Assembly (NCBI GenBank): GCA_049322335.1
Contig: JBMORL010000022.1
Coordinates: forward strand, 109,477-173,476
Direction: 5' to 3'
Origin: JBMORL01 sp049322335
GTDB lineage: Bacteria; Bacteroidota; Bacteroidia; Flavobacteriales_D; UBA2798
Length of the DNA: 64,000 nt
Within the stretch, counting starts at the first letter, position 1; each line of letters starts with the position of its first letter. The notes under the pieces were generated by a model. The model searched no databases and had not been told where the DNA came from. It worked only from the letters and a program-made list of their open reading frames with translations. The position numbers were made by a program, and so were the translations under genes. Positions 43,903 through 52,476 of the stretch are shown piece by piece.

Positions 43903-46900
43903 TCAGCGTACCACTACTTTTCTTACTGATTCATTTTTAGAGTCAGAAAGAACGAGTGTATACACCCCGGTAGCAAATTTTCCGAGCGTAATGTTTTTAC
44001 TGAATGAGCCCTGGACACCGGCCATAGTTTCGGTATAAACCAGCTGACCTATGTCATTAAAGAGTTCCAGTTTGAAGTTTTCCTTACTTTCTGAATAGAA
44101 GGTTATAGTAAAATTTCCATCATTCGGGTTGGGGAAAATGGTAAGTGTATTGGGGTTGCCCAATTCATCTACTCCTGTTCCGCTTACGTTAATGGAATTG
44201 GAAGCAGAGGAAGAACATCCGTTAACCGTTACCACTACAGTATACGTTCCATCCTGTGTAGCCGTATAGGACGTTCCTGTAGCACCGGAAATCAATACAC
44301 CATTGAGGTACCACTGGTTTCCTGATGATGCGCTTGAAGTAAGAACACTTCCGTTTTGTGTAATTACAGGCGTTGCAGGAATGCTGTTAACAGTCATGGT
44401 AATAGAGTTACTATTTGCTGTTGAGGCAGTAGTACAACTTGCGTTTGAAGTAAGAATACAGGTTACCACATCACCGGTTACCAGTGTAGTGGATGAATAC
44501 GTAGAACTATTGGTTCCTACGTTGGCCCCGTTCACCTGCCATTGATAAGAAGGCGAAGAACCTCCGTTGGTAGGTGTGGCTGTGAATGTAGCGGTTTGTC
44601 CGGTACAAGCAGGATTGGTTCCTGTAATCACTACCGAAGGAGTAACAATGGGATTAACCGTCATTGTAATGCCGCTGCTGGTTACAGAAGCGGGAACTGC
44701 ACATGTAGCGTTAGATGTCAGCTGGCAGGTGATTACATCACCATTAACTAACGTAGTAGTAGTATACGTAGAACTGTTGGTTCCTACGTTCACACCATTT
44801 TTCTGCCACTGGTAAACGGGAGAAGCTCCTCCGTTGGTTATAGTAGCTGTAAAAGTAGCAGAAGCTCCTGCACACATCGGGTTGGTTCCTGAAGTAAGTG
44901 CTACGGAAATAGTTGGGGCAACAGAAGGATTTACCGTCATTGTTATTGCATTGCTGGTAGCTGTTGCCGGGCTGGCGCAGGCTGCGGTTGAAGTCATTAC
45001 AACAGTTATTACGTCTGCATTAGCCAAAGTGGTAGTGGTATACGTTGCGCTGTTGGTTCCAACGTTTACGCCATTTTTCTTCCACTGGTAAGAGGGAGTT
45101 CCTCCGTTGGTGGGAGTAGCGGTAAACGTTACAGAACTTCCTGCACAGGTAGGATTGCTGCCTGAAGTAATAGCAATGGAAACCGCTGGTGTAACCACAG
45201 GATTTACTGTCATGGTAATGGCATTGGAAGTAGCAGGGTTTCCTGTTACACCTGAAAGATTGGAAGTCATCACGCAGGTTACCACATCTCCGTTAGCTAA
45301 CGTGGTAGTGGTATACGTAGGAGAGTTGGTTCCCACATTCACTCCGTTAACTTTCCACTGGTAAGAGGGTGCTGAGCCCCCGTTGGTGGGAGTAGCTGTA
45401 AATGTTGCGGAAGAACCGGCACACATCGGGTTGGTTCCTGATGTTTGTGCAATAGTTACACCGGCAACCAAAACGGATTGCAACTGGAAAGAATAAATTC
45501 TTGTACGCCCTGCTCCGGTTCCGTTTGCACCACCATTATATTGGCCTGTATGCCAAAAGGTCATTCCATCGGGATCGAGACAGGTATGTGCATAGTCGCC
45601 AAAACGATTGATGCTGGTTTGGTATGAAGTTCCGTTAATGGCAATTGTTTCCGCAAATGTCATTGTATTGAGAGGGTCGGTGGATAATCGTCCTGTCCAG
45701 CCTAAAGAAGGATAAACAGTAGATGCTCCGGATTTTGCATAGCAGAGTGCAATGTTTCCATTATCGTCCATGGAAATACTTCCTACCCACCTGTAATAGT
45801 TATCGGGAGCATAAACACCTTGCTGGTAAACCGACCAAACCCCGGTAGATTGATTCTGGCGCAATTCACACCACATCATACTTCTTTGAGTAGCGCTGAG
45901 CCTAACCGGCCAGGTTAATACTACTGAATTATAACCCGACCATTTTCTCCATTGTGCGCGAAATTGAAGTACTCCTCCGATTCCGTCCAGTTTTTGTGCA
46001 GTACCGGGTTGAGAGATATCATCCCAGTTAGGGTCATAAGAGCCATCAAAGGCGTTTGTTGCAATAGTAGCTCCGGCAGTAATGGTCATTGTTGGAGTAG
46101 CTGACCAAACTACACTAACATCGTGCCTGCGGATTCCGTCAATAGCACCACCGCCCCAGGCGTTATCTGTATAATAAAAAATGGGGCAAGGGCCTGATGT
46201 GGGCAATCCTCCGTTTCCATCTGCATCAGCGGGAAGAGGACAGAAAAATCCGCCCCCGGTTTGAGCAGTGAATGACTGGTAAACCGATCGAGCGGTAGGT
46301 GAACCAGCGAGCATAGCTGTTCTTTCGAAACAAAAAACGCGCTTGGTTCCTGTATTGCAGGTCATATAATATCCGTCATGCCATATTCCGAATTTCAAAT
46401 AATCGGGGAACTGTGGAGAAGTGAATGTATAAGTATAATAAGAACCTGTTGGATCATTGGTTTGTGAGATGGCAATATAAATTCTGTTTTGTCCACCCGA
46501 CTGTCCAAATTGCGCAAGGAACCATCTGTCGGCAAAACGGTCATACATCACGATAGGGTCTCCCATATTTCCTGTAGCAGGCGACCATAGATTACCCATG
46601 GTAAAAGACTGTACAGTTGCGCCAGAAGTTTTGTTATACACTCTCACCGGGGTAGCATTTACGGCCTGTACATAATAGGTTGTACCTGCAGCACCGGAAG
46701 GGTCGTGAGGTAAAGAGCCGGTATTCTGGCCCTGTTGATTTAATTTCATTCCGCCACCTTTTTCCTGGTCAATGGTGCGGGTTCCCATTGTTGTTTGAAC
46801 AATGGAGGGATCTGTTCCATAAGCCGGGCCGTCTTTTTCCGCGCTGTAAACAAATGTTTGAGGTTTGCGGTTTTTACGGTCGGGAGACTCCAGCTTTTTT

Positions 46901-47097
46901 GCATTTTTTTTCTGCACTTCCTCTTTGATCGCGTTTTCGTCAACCGGGTTTTCGGCTACGATATCACGAACAGGACGGGTTACACGAAAATCGGTGCAAT
47001 AAATTACTCCCGATTCTTCTGTATTGGTGTTGTTATTCTGCGAAAAAAGAGGAGTTGCAGATAACAACAATAAAAGAAGCAGTAGATTTCTTTTCAT
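43903..47097 (-). CDS. Large secreted protein with Ig-like repeats and T9SS sorting domain
   Basis: 1064 residues. Signal peptide (1-19). N-terminal half (about 120-560) is a propeller-like or hydrolase-like domain with SLPHDPSGAAGTTYYVQAVN, FADRWFLAQFGQSGGQNRIYIAISQTNDPTGSYYTYTF and DGMTFWHTGQYN, as seen in large Bacteroidota surface proteins. Four Ig-like domains of about 90 residues follow (each with NP.C.G..ATFTATPTNGG....YQW..NG.NVGTNS), then a shorter fifth, and a T9SS type A domain (IFPNPNDGNFTI, LELFNDIGQLVYTE, FATGVYTLVLS). No catalytic residues recognised. Probably a surface adhesin-like protein. Confidence 0.85.
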   Translation of the reverse strand: MKRNLLLLLLLLSATPLFSQNNNTNTEESGVIYCTDFRVTRPVRDIVAENPVDENAIKEEVQKKNAKKLESPDRKNRKPQTFVYSAEKDGPAYGTDPSIVQTTMGTRTIDQEKGGGMKLNQQGQNTGSLPHDPSGAAGTTYYVQAVNATPVRVYNKTSGATVQSFTMGNLWSPATGNMGDPIVMYDRFADRWFLAQFGQSGGQNRIYIAISQTNDPTGSYYTYTFTSPQFPDYLKFGIWHDGYYMTCNTGTKRVFCFERTAMLAGSPTARSVYQSFTAQTGGGFFCPLPADADGNGGLPTSGPCPIFYYTDNAWGGGAIDGIRRHDVSVVWSATPTMTITAGATIATNAFDGSYDPNWDDISQPGTAQKLDGIGGVLQFRAQWRKWSGYNSVVLTWPVRLSATQRSMMWCELRQNQSTGVWSVYQQGVYAPDNYYRWVGSISMDDNGNIALCYAKSGASTVYPSLGWTGRLSTDPLNTMTFAETIAINGTSYQTSINRFGDYAHTCLDPDGMTFWHTGQYNGGANGTGAGRTRIYSFQLQSVLVAGVTIAQTSGTNPMCAGSSATFTATPTNGGSAPSYQWKVNGVNVGTNSPTYTTTTLANGDVVTCVMTSNLSGVTGNPATSNAITMTVNPVVTPAVSIAITSGSNPTCAGSSVTFTATPTNGGTPSYQWKKNGVNVGTNSATYTTTTLANADVITVVMTSTAACASPATATSNAITMTVNPSVAPTISVALTSGTNPMCAGASATFTATITNGGASPVYQWQKNGVNVGTNSSTYTTTTLVNGDVITCQLTSNATCAVPASVTSSGITMTVNPIVTPSVVITGTNPACTGQTATFTATPTNGGSSPSYQWQVNGANVGTNSSTYSSTTLVTGDVVTCILTSNASCTTASTANSNSITMTVNSIPATPVITQNGSVLTSSASSGNQWYLNGVLISGATGTSYTATQDGTYTVVVTVNGCSSSASNSINVSGTGVDELGNPNTLTIFPNPNDGNFTITFYSESKENFKLELFNDIGQLVYTETMAGVQGSFSKNITLGKFATGVYTLVLSDSKNESVRKVVVR

Positions 47098-47283
47098 GGT
47101 GGTTGGTTTTTGCTGTTGGTTTTACAATTAAATCCCCGAAATTTAAGGAAAATTTCAGGCAAAGACAATTTCAAATAGCCGAATTACGACCAATTTGGGA
47201 CGAATTGTTAAAATCCTGTGACGGACATCTAAATCGATAAAGATGTGGTGTTCCGGTGCTTTTTCAACCAGAAAAACAGAAAA

Positions 47284-47520
47284 TCAATCACTTAAGTTAT
47301 TCTTTGGGTCTTTTAAAGGATCCAGAAGATGTTCCAATCCGTTGATTTTTATTTCATACATCGTTTCCAGTTGTTGTCCCAGTTTTCCTTTCGGAAACCC
47401 CTTTCTTTTGAACCATTCAAGGTAAAATGCGGGGAGATCGCAAAGAAATTTTCCTTCAAATTTTCCAAAAGGCATTTTGGTATTGACAAGAGAAAGAAAA
47501 AAGTCACGGTTTAAATCCAT
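47284..47520 (-). CDS. DUF3820 family protein
   Basis: 78 residues: VNTKMPFGKFEGKFLCDLPAFYLEWFKRKGFPKGKLGQQLETMYEIKINGLEHLL. The M-P-F-G-K...G..L.DLP..YL.WF...GFP.G.LG motif is the DUF3820 signature, and the length fits. These proteins are probably cytosolic; some are considered quorum-sensing-regulator-like in databases without proof. Monocistronic by spacing. Confidence 0.85.
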   Translation of the reverse strand: MDLNRDFFLSLVNTKMPFGKFEGKFLCDLPAFYLEWFKRKGFPKGKLGQQLETMYEIKINGLEHLLDPLKDPKNNLSD

Positions 47521-47553
47521 GTTAACTAACGTTTCACGAATATACGTAATTAA

Positions 47554-48474
47554 TCAAATTAATTTAAATTTTACGGGAATCGTTACATATGAATCAACCG
47601 GTACGCCTGAAATTTTTGCGGGGATCCATTTTGGAAAAAGCTTTACCACTCTTAATGTTTCTTTATCTATTGAAGGCTCTACTGATTTAATAATTTTTGG
47701 CTGAATAACTGTACCGTCTTTTCTCACAATAAATTCCACATAAACGGTTCCCTGTATGCCTGTCTCTCTTGCCATTTCAGGATATTTTATATTCTTATTC
47801 GTAAAATCATGTAAAGCGCTGCCGTTATAAACCGTGTCGCCCGGAAACAAAGCCACCTGGTCCACAACTCTTAAAACAGTATCACCTTTAACAAGTTCAG
47901 GATTTATTTGCTTTGGTAAAACCGGATCAGGGCCTGGTTCGGTTTTATAAGAATATCCGGGCTGTATCATTGCGCACTCCTGTTCCGTTAGTCCGCTTTG
48001 ATCTATCCATTCATCCACCAAAGGGTCATTCATTTCCAATAAGTATGAGTACTGATGTTTTTGATTAATTTTCTCAGCAATTTGTCTTCCTGCCGATTTT
48101 TCTATTAAATAACCTACTGCGCAAATATTTCCTGTTTTGTCAATGAAACAGGGAATTTTTTTTCCCGGATGATCGTAATTGGAAGGAAAACGCATGGAAT
48201 GAGTGTATACCGACAAATGATCCATTAATTCCTCTCTTTTCTGTTTACGATCCGTTGTCATTCCGGCAATTTCCTGGTTCCTTATTGCCATTTCAGCAAA
48301 AAGCAGGTGCGACCGGATAAGAATAAGCTCATCTGTTTTTTCATCAGCGAATTTTCCTTCCAGTAAAAGATAACCAAGATCACCCGCCATTCGGTTCAGC
48401 TTCTGATAACTTTCTGCTTCTGATTCAGATATCAGAAAACCACTCACCAGGAAGGATAAAAAAATGCATTTCAT
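47554..48474 (-). CDS. Exported protein with C-terminal TonB-like domain
   Basis: 306 residues. Signal peptide (about 1-20). The N-terminal region has SVYTHSMRFPSNYDHPGKKIPCFIDKTGNICAVGYLIEKSAG and MNDPLVDEWIDQSGLTEQECAMIQPGY, a pattern I have seen as a stand-alone secreted domain of unknown function (CAVGYL...IQPGY). The C-terminal 80 residues are a TonB C-terminal domain (MARETGIQGTVYVEFIVRKDG, VKLFPKWIPAKISGVPVDSYVTIPVKFKL). There is no N-terminal membrane anchor plus Pro-rich arm, so it is not a classic TonB; the domain may bind an outer-membrane receptor plug or another protein. Confidence 0.72.
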   Translation of the reverse strand: MKCIFLSFLVSGFLISESEAESYQKLNRMAGDLGYLLLEGKFADEKTDELILIRSHLLFAEMAIRNQEIAGMTTDRKQKREELMDHLSVYTHSMRFPSNYDHPGKKIPCFIDKTGNICAVGYLIEKSAGRQIAEKINQKHQYSYLLEMNDPLVDEWIDQSGLTEQECAMIQPGYSYKTEPGPDPVLPKQINPELVKGDTVLRVVDQVALFPGDTVYNGSALHDFTNKNIKYPEMARETGIQGTVYVEFIVRKDGTVIQPKIIKSVEPSIDKETLRVVKLFPKWIPAKISGVPVDSYVTIPVKFKLI

Positions 48475-48563
48475 AACTTGTTTTTTTTATCAACGCAAAA
48501 ATAACCCCTTCATTGTACAAATTCTAAGGTAAATATCGTATTTCACAAAAATCACAGGTTCAT

Positions 48564-48571
48564 TACATTTG
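48564..48571 (+). promoter_or_regulatory. TAnnTTTG element just before the SulP start
   Basis: TACATTTG at 48564-48571 with TTTC 19 bases upstream (48541-48544, one mismatch to the -33 consensus). The ATG is at 48577, five bases after the element, so the leader would be very short or absent. Confidence 0.5.
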
Positions 48572-48576
48572 TAAAC

Positions 48577-50193
48577 ATGGTTTGGAAAGACGAAATAGCA
48601 GGAGGGTTGACGGCAGCTGTATTGGCATTACCCGTTGCACTTGCATTTGGGCTTCAAACCGGTCTCGGTCCCGAAGCCGGAATTTATACCTCTATTATTC
48701 TTGCCATCGTAACATCCATTTTCGGAGCCACCAAAGGCATCATCAGCGATCCTGCCGGGCCGATTACTATCGTGGCCACACTTGTAGTAAGTTCCGCCAT
48801 AGCTGTTAAAGGAAGCCTTGAAAATGCCATGCCCATGATCATCGGTACATTTGTGTTGGCAGGATTAATCCAGATTGCGTTTGGAATTATTAAAGTTGCC
48901 AAATATGTGCGTTATATTTCCTATCCTGTGCTTTCCGGTTTTATGTCGGGTATTGGTGTTATCATTATTCTTTTTCAATGGAACGGATTAACCGGTGGAG
49001 AAGGAAAAAAAGATGTGATCAGTGTGCTGACTCATTTTCACGAGCCGCTGAAGGATCCCAACCGGAATTCCATTCTTATCGGTTTGCTTTGCATTGCTCT
49101 CATTTATACTTTTCCACGTATCTCCAAAAAAATTCCTGCGGGCATTACTGCTCTAACGGTTTGCACATTGCTTTCGTTATTTCTTGAGCCCACTTTTAAA
49201 TTGCTGGGGGAAATTCCCGCCACGCTTCCCGAACTGAAATGGAAAGAGATCAGCGCCTTCGAATTCTCCGACCTCCCGGTTATTTTTGCCAGCGCCATTA
49301 CTATTGCGGGATTAGGCACCATCAATACTTTACTTACCGCCATTGCTGCCGACAGCCGTACCAAACAAAAACACAACGGCAACCTCGAGCTTATCGGACA
49401 GGGTGTTGGAAATATCATCACTTCCCTGTTTGGCGGTTTACCGGGCGCAGGCGGAACGGTGGGTACGCTGGCCAATATCAACGCAGGCGGACGCACACAG
49501 GCCAGCGGATTCATCAAAGCGGGATTTCTTATCGTTATTGTGCTTGGCCTTGGCACGTTAGTAAAATATATTCCCATCCCGGTTATTTCGGCTTTGCTTA
49601 TCACCATCGGTATACGCATCATGGACATTAAAGGAATTGTAAAACTTATCAAAATCCGTAACAGCGATTTACTGGTTTTGTCACTGGTACTTTTACTCAC
49701 CGTATTATCCGGTTTACTTGTAGCCATTGGTGTGGGCATGGTGCTTTCTTCTTTTTTCTTTATGCAGAAAATGGGAGCCATCGTGGAAGAACAAACCAAA
49801 TATGGCGAGCTTGGTAAAATGGAGAGAAAACTACAGGTACCGAAATTTCTGAAAGACTGGATTTACATTATGGAACTCGATGGTCCGCTCTTCTATGGTT
49901 TCTCTGACGAATTTAAAACCGAAGCACGAAAAGTAAAAGGCAAACAGGCGGTCATCATCAATATGTCATCCGTTCCCTATATCGATACATCGGGAATTTT
50001 TATGCTGGAGGAAGTGATCACCGAATTTAAACAGGTGGGCGTGGAGGTGGTGGTAGTGGGAGTAAAACCACACATCCTGAAAAATTTCGAAGACCTGAAG
50101 TTAATTCCCAATATCCTGCCGGAACAAAATGTATATAACAAAGTGGGTACGGGAGTGAAATACCTGGTGCATAAGTTGACGAATGAGATATAG
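48577..50193 (+). CDS. SulP (SLC26) family anion transporter with STAS domain
   Basis: 538 residues. Transmembrane core of 10-14 helices with family motifs LTAAVLALPVALAFGLQTGLGPEAGIYTSI, GATKGIISDPAGP, YPVLSGFMSGIGVI and TIAGLGTINTLLTAIAADSRT, then a cytosolic STAS domain (about 425-535; VIINMSSVPYIDTSGIFMLEEVI with the Asp-Thr-Ser triad). The family carries sulphate, bicarbonate or other anions; the substrate here cannot be told. No carbonic anhydrase gene is adjacent. Confidence 0.93.
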   Translation: MVWKDEIAGGLTAAVLALPVALAFGLQTGLGPEAGIYTSIILAIVTSIFGATKGIISDPAGPITIVATLVVSSAIAVKGSLENAMPMIIGTFVLAGLIQIAFGIIKVAKYVRYISYPVLSGFMSGIGVIIILFQWNGLTGGEGKKDVISVLTHFHEPLKDPNRNSILIGLLCIALIYTFPRISKKIPAGITALTVCTLLSLFLEPTFKLLGEIPATLPELKWKEISAFEFSDLPVIFASAITIAGLGTINTLLTAIAADSRTKQKHNGNLELIGQGVGNIITSLFGGLPGAGGTVGTLANINAGGRTQASGFIKAGFLIVIVLGLGTLVKYIPIPVISALLITIGIRIMDIKGIVKLIKIRNSDLLVLSLVLLLTVLSGLLVAIGVGMVLSSFFFMQKMGAIVEEQTKYGELGKMERKLQVPKFLKDWIYIMELDGPLFYGFSDEFKTEARKVKGKQAVIINMSSVPYIDTSGIFMLEEVITEFKQVGVEVVVVGVKPHILKNFEDLKLIPNILPEQNVYNKVGTGVKYLVHKLTNEI

Positions 50194-50228
50194 TAGGGAG
50201 TCATTGGTCAGTAGTCATTGGAAGCGCT

Positions 50229-50350
50229 GTGTCTCGAATACGCTTTATGCGACAAGCCCGTATCATTGAGTGCTTAGGCCTACGCGACCTGACTGTAACG
50301 CGGTCATTGCGATGGAGTCCTCGACTGGAGCAATCTGCTTGTGCGCGGGG
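50229..50350. repeat. Two dispersed repeats between sulP and the next gene
   Basis: 50229-50296 is a diverged solo copy of the right half of the 5136-5274 element (ACGCTTTATGCGACAAGCCCG here, ACGCTTTACGTGACAAGTCCG there). It is followed at about 50300-50350 by a degenerate copy of the palindromic repeat found at 30174-30504 (GCGGTCATTGCGATGGAGTCC ... CAATCTGCTTGTGCGCGGGG). Confidence 0.6.
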
Positions 50351-50412
50351 ATTGGTAACTTCAGGCTTTTTATTTTATCCTTGAGTCACGAAATTTGAAT
50401 TCTAAAGTTTTT

Positions 50413-50420
50413 TATATTTG
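50413..50420 (+). promoter_or_regulatory. TAnnTTTG promoter element
   Basis: TATATTTG at 50413-50420, 11 bases before the ATG at 50432; a TTTG lies 15 bases upstream (50394-50397), somewhat closer than usual. Confidence 0.4.
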
Positions 50421-50431
50421 AAAACACCCAA

Positions 50432-50818
50432 ATGAGTATGACCTCACCCAAAAAACCACTACCCAAATGGATACTTATCGTATCGGGGTTATTTGCATTA
50501 CTTGAAATCATGGTGAGTTTTACCTTATGGTTTTCTCCCGAAGACATGCTGGAGATGGTGGATCATAAAGCAAAAGGTGTTGACTTTTTAACTGATATGT
50601 GGGCGGCCCGTCAATTTGCGCTTGGTTTTATTTTTGCATTTGCTGCTATTAAACGATCTGTTCCTATGCTCACCATAGCCTATGTTTTTTTCCTGGTGAT
50701 GTTTGCCGGAGATTTTGTTATCGGCCTCACACAAAAAGAAAATTCACTTATCGTCAGCGCTTTGGTGATGTGTGTTGTTTCTTTGGTGATGATTTGGGCG
50801 GTGAATAAAAGGAAGTGA
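50432..50818 (+). CDS. Small four-helix membrane protein
   Basis: 128 residues (alternative ATG two codons in). Four hydrophobic helices at about 12-34, 52-70, 74-94 and 102-122, with DMWAARQFALGFIFAF between the first two. Similar to small hypothetical membrane proteins of Bacteroidota; no name. It converges with the lactone oxidase gene once the solitary cassette is discounted. Confidence 0.68.
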   Translation: MSMTSPKKPLPKWILIVSGLFALLEIMVSFTLWFSPEDMLEMVDHKAKGVDFLTDMWAARQFALGFIFAFAAIKRSVPMLTIAYVFFLVMFAGDFVIGLTQKENSLIVSALVMCVVSLVMIWAVNKRK

Positions 50819-50845
50819 TAACCTAAAACTTTTGTTTAATTTTTT

Positions 50846-50929
50846 TATATTTGAAATGCTTTTTTATTGCAGCAAGCCAGCCAAATTGGGCGTATTGCTG
50901 CATAAAATATGCAGCAATAAACAAGTTAG
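50846..50929 (+). promoter_or_regulatory. Promoter element and structured leader of the solitary cassette
   Basis: TATATTTG (50846-50853) lies 79 bases before the core at 50925 (82 at array 1). AGCCAGCCAA starts at 50875, exactly 50 bases before the core as at array 1, and AATAAACAAGTTAG ends the segment. TATTGCTGCATA (50893-50904) pairs perfectly with 50908-50919; the same TTGCTGCA can instead pair with TGCAGCAA at 50868-50875, so two exclusive hairpins are possible. Confidence 0.6.
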
Positions 50930-50956
50930 CTGTCATTTTAACTTGAAAGTAAATAA

Positions 50957-51580
50957 ATGATGAATGAAGATGAATTAAAAGCTATTAGGATTTTGGACTC
51001 TATTAATCTACAGAGCAGATTTTGTATTTTAGAATGCGCTGTTTTTTTAGAAGAAAAAACATCTGAGACTCTCGGTTTACTGCTTGAAATTAATTGGAGA
51101 GAATCCGAGTCACTTGGCTATGGAAGTGCAAGTTTATCCTTTGACAATAAAATTAGATTAATACAAGACTTAAAAGGTGTTTCAAAAATCGAAAAACAAA
51201 AGTTTCAATGTTTTATGGCGATTCGTAATAAGTTTGTGCATGTTTCCGAAATAAACACATTTGCGAATTATTTAAAACTTATTAATTCATCAAAGGAAAG
51301 GAAAAATGAATTGACAACTTGGTATCCTCATCTTGATTGGGCTTCTGTTGATATTGAATCAACTTATAAATTAGCATACCTATCACTTACTCTTAGCTTA
51401 TTTCGAGTATTATTTCAAATTGATATTAGTCATGTTTATTCTAAAGGCTTACAAGAAGGAAAAAGAAAAACCCAAGAGGATTTTATTAGAATTATTAAAG
51501 AACGACTTCAAGAAACTGATGAAGGAAAAGTAATTTTAACTGACACAATTGATAAAATCGCAACAAAAGAAGAAAGCTAA
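50957..51580 (+). CDS. HEPN-motif protein of unknown family
   Basis: 207 residues, no signal peptide, largely helical. FQCFMAIRNKFVHVSEI contains R-N-x3-H, the HEPN ribonuclease signature; the lead-in SLSFDNKIRLIQDLKGVSKIEKQKF resembles MltR/HEPN-type proteins. The C-terminus (GKRKTQEDFIRIIKERL) is charged and helical. First gene of the solitary cassette, starting 32 bases after the core, and 84 bases upstream of a TIR-domain gene. HEPN and TIR genes are both frequent in abortive-infection systems, so a joint defence role is plausible but unproven. Confidence 0.66.
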   Translation: MMNEDELKAIRILDSINLQSRFCILECAVFLEEKTSETLGLLLEINWRESESLGYGSASLSFDNKIRLIQDLKGVSKIEKQKFQCFMAIRNKFVHVSEINTFANYLKLINSSKERKNELTTWYPHLDWASVDIESTYKLAYLSLTLSLFRVLFQIDISHVYSKGLQEGKRKTQEDFIRIIKERLQETDEGKVILTDTIDKIATKEES

Positions 51581-51664
51581 AAATAACAAAAAAATATCAG
51601 ATAAATTATAATAATATTTGAATCACGAAGGAAAAATAGACGAAAATTAAAATGACAATTTGTT

Positions 51665-52474
51665 ATGGAAAAACAACCATCGATTTCAAACGAGGTTATC
51701 GAAAATATTTGCAGAGTAATTGCTAATACAGACACTGGCTTGACAGGAACAGAAATTGGAAGACTTTTAGCGGAATCTTTAATTACAGATACTGAACCTT
51801 CATTAACTAAATGGAAACGATTATATAGTGCGTTTGTAAATTACCAATCCAAACATCAATGTTCTAATAATATTCTAACGTTTCTTTCTAAAGCAATGCA
51901 ACCAGTAAGATATGTAGACAAATCTGAATTGTTTGAGCACAGATTACTTGAATTGAATAAAAGACTTTGTTTTGTTGGATTGGAACTTAGTGAAAATGCT
52001 AAATACAGAAAAATACCTAAATCTTCGACCATTACTAATCCTTTTGTGGCAAATGAGAATGGCTTAAAAAACGAATATGATGTTGCAATTTCTTTTGCAG
52101 GTGAGGACCGGACAATTGCTGAAAGTATAGCTGAAAAATTACTTAAAGACGGGATAAGAGTTTTTTATGATTCATATGAGAAAGCTACTCTATGGGGTAA
52201 AGACTTATATGTTCATCTCAATGATGTCTACAAAAACAAATCGCGGTATTGCCTTATGATTATCTCACACAATTACCGACATAAACAATGGACAAATCAT
52301 GAGCGAATGGCGGCACAGGCAAGAGCTTTTAGCCAAAATAAGGAATACATACTTCCACTAAAATTAGATGATACCGAAATACCAGGGCTAAATGAAACAA
52401 TTGGCTATGTTGACTACAGAAATAGTAATTCAGATGAAATTGCTGTTTTACTAAAAAGCAAATTAAATGAATAA
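51665..52474 (+). CDS. TIR-domain protein with uncharacterised N-terminal domain
   Basis: 269 residues. The C-terminal TIR domain (about 138-268) is strong: YDVAISFAGEDRTIAESIAEKL, IRVFYDSYEKATLWGKDLYVHL, RYCLMIISHNYRHKQWTNHERMAAQARA, with the Glu of HERMAA in the position of the NADase catalytic residue. Residues 1-125 are helical with FEHRLLELNKRLCFVGLEL, a motif found ahead of effector domains in several bacterial defence proteins; I cannot name the domain. Bacterial TIR proteins often cleave NAD or make signalling nucleotides upon phage infection. The stop lies just before the attC-like site. Confidence 0.86.
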   Translation: MEKQPSISNEVIENICRVIANTDTGLTGTEIGRLLAESLITDTEPSLTKWKRLYSAFVNYQSKHQCSNNILTFLSKAMQPVRYVDKSELFEHRLLELNKRLCFVGLELSENAKYRKIPKSSTITNPFVANENGLKNEYDVAISFAGEDRTIAESIAEKLLKDGIRVFYDSYEKATLWGKDLYVHLNDVYKNKSRYCLMIISHNYRHKQWTNHERMAAQARAFSQNKEYILPLKLDDTEIPGLNETIGYVDYRNSNSDEIAVLLKSKLNE

Positions 52475-52476
52475 AC

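Noticed and set aside
43903..47097. Plus-strand open frames opposite the Ig-repeat protein
   Set aside because: They recur with the repeat period and are shadows of the repetitive minus-strand gene.
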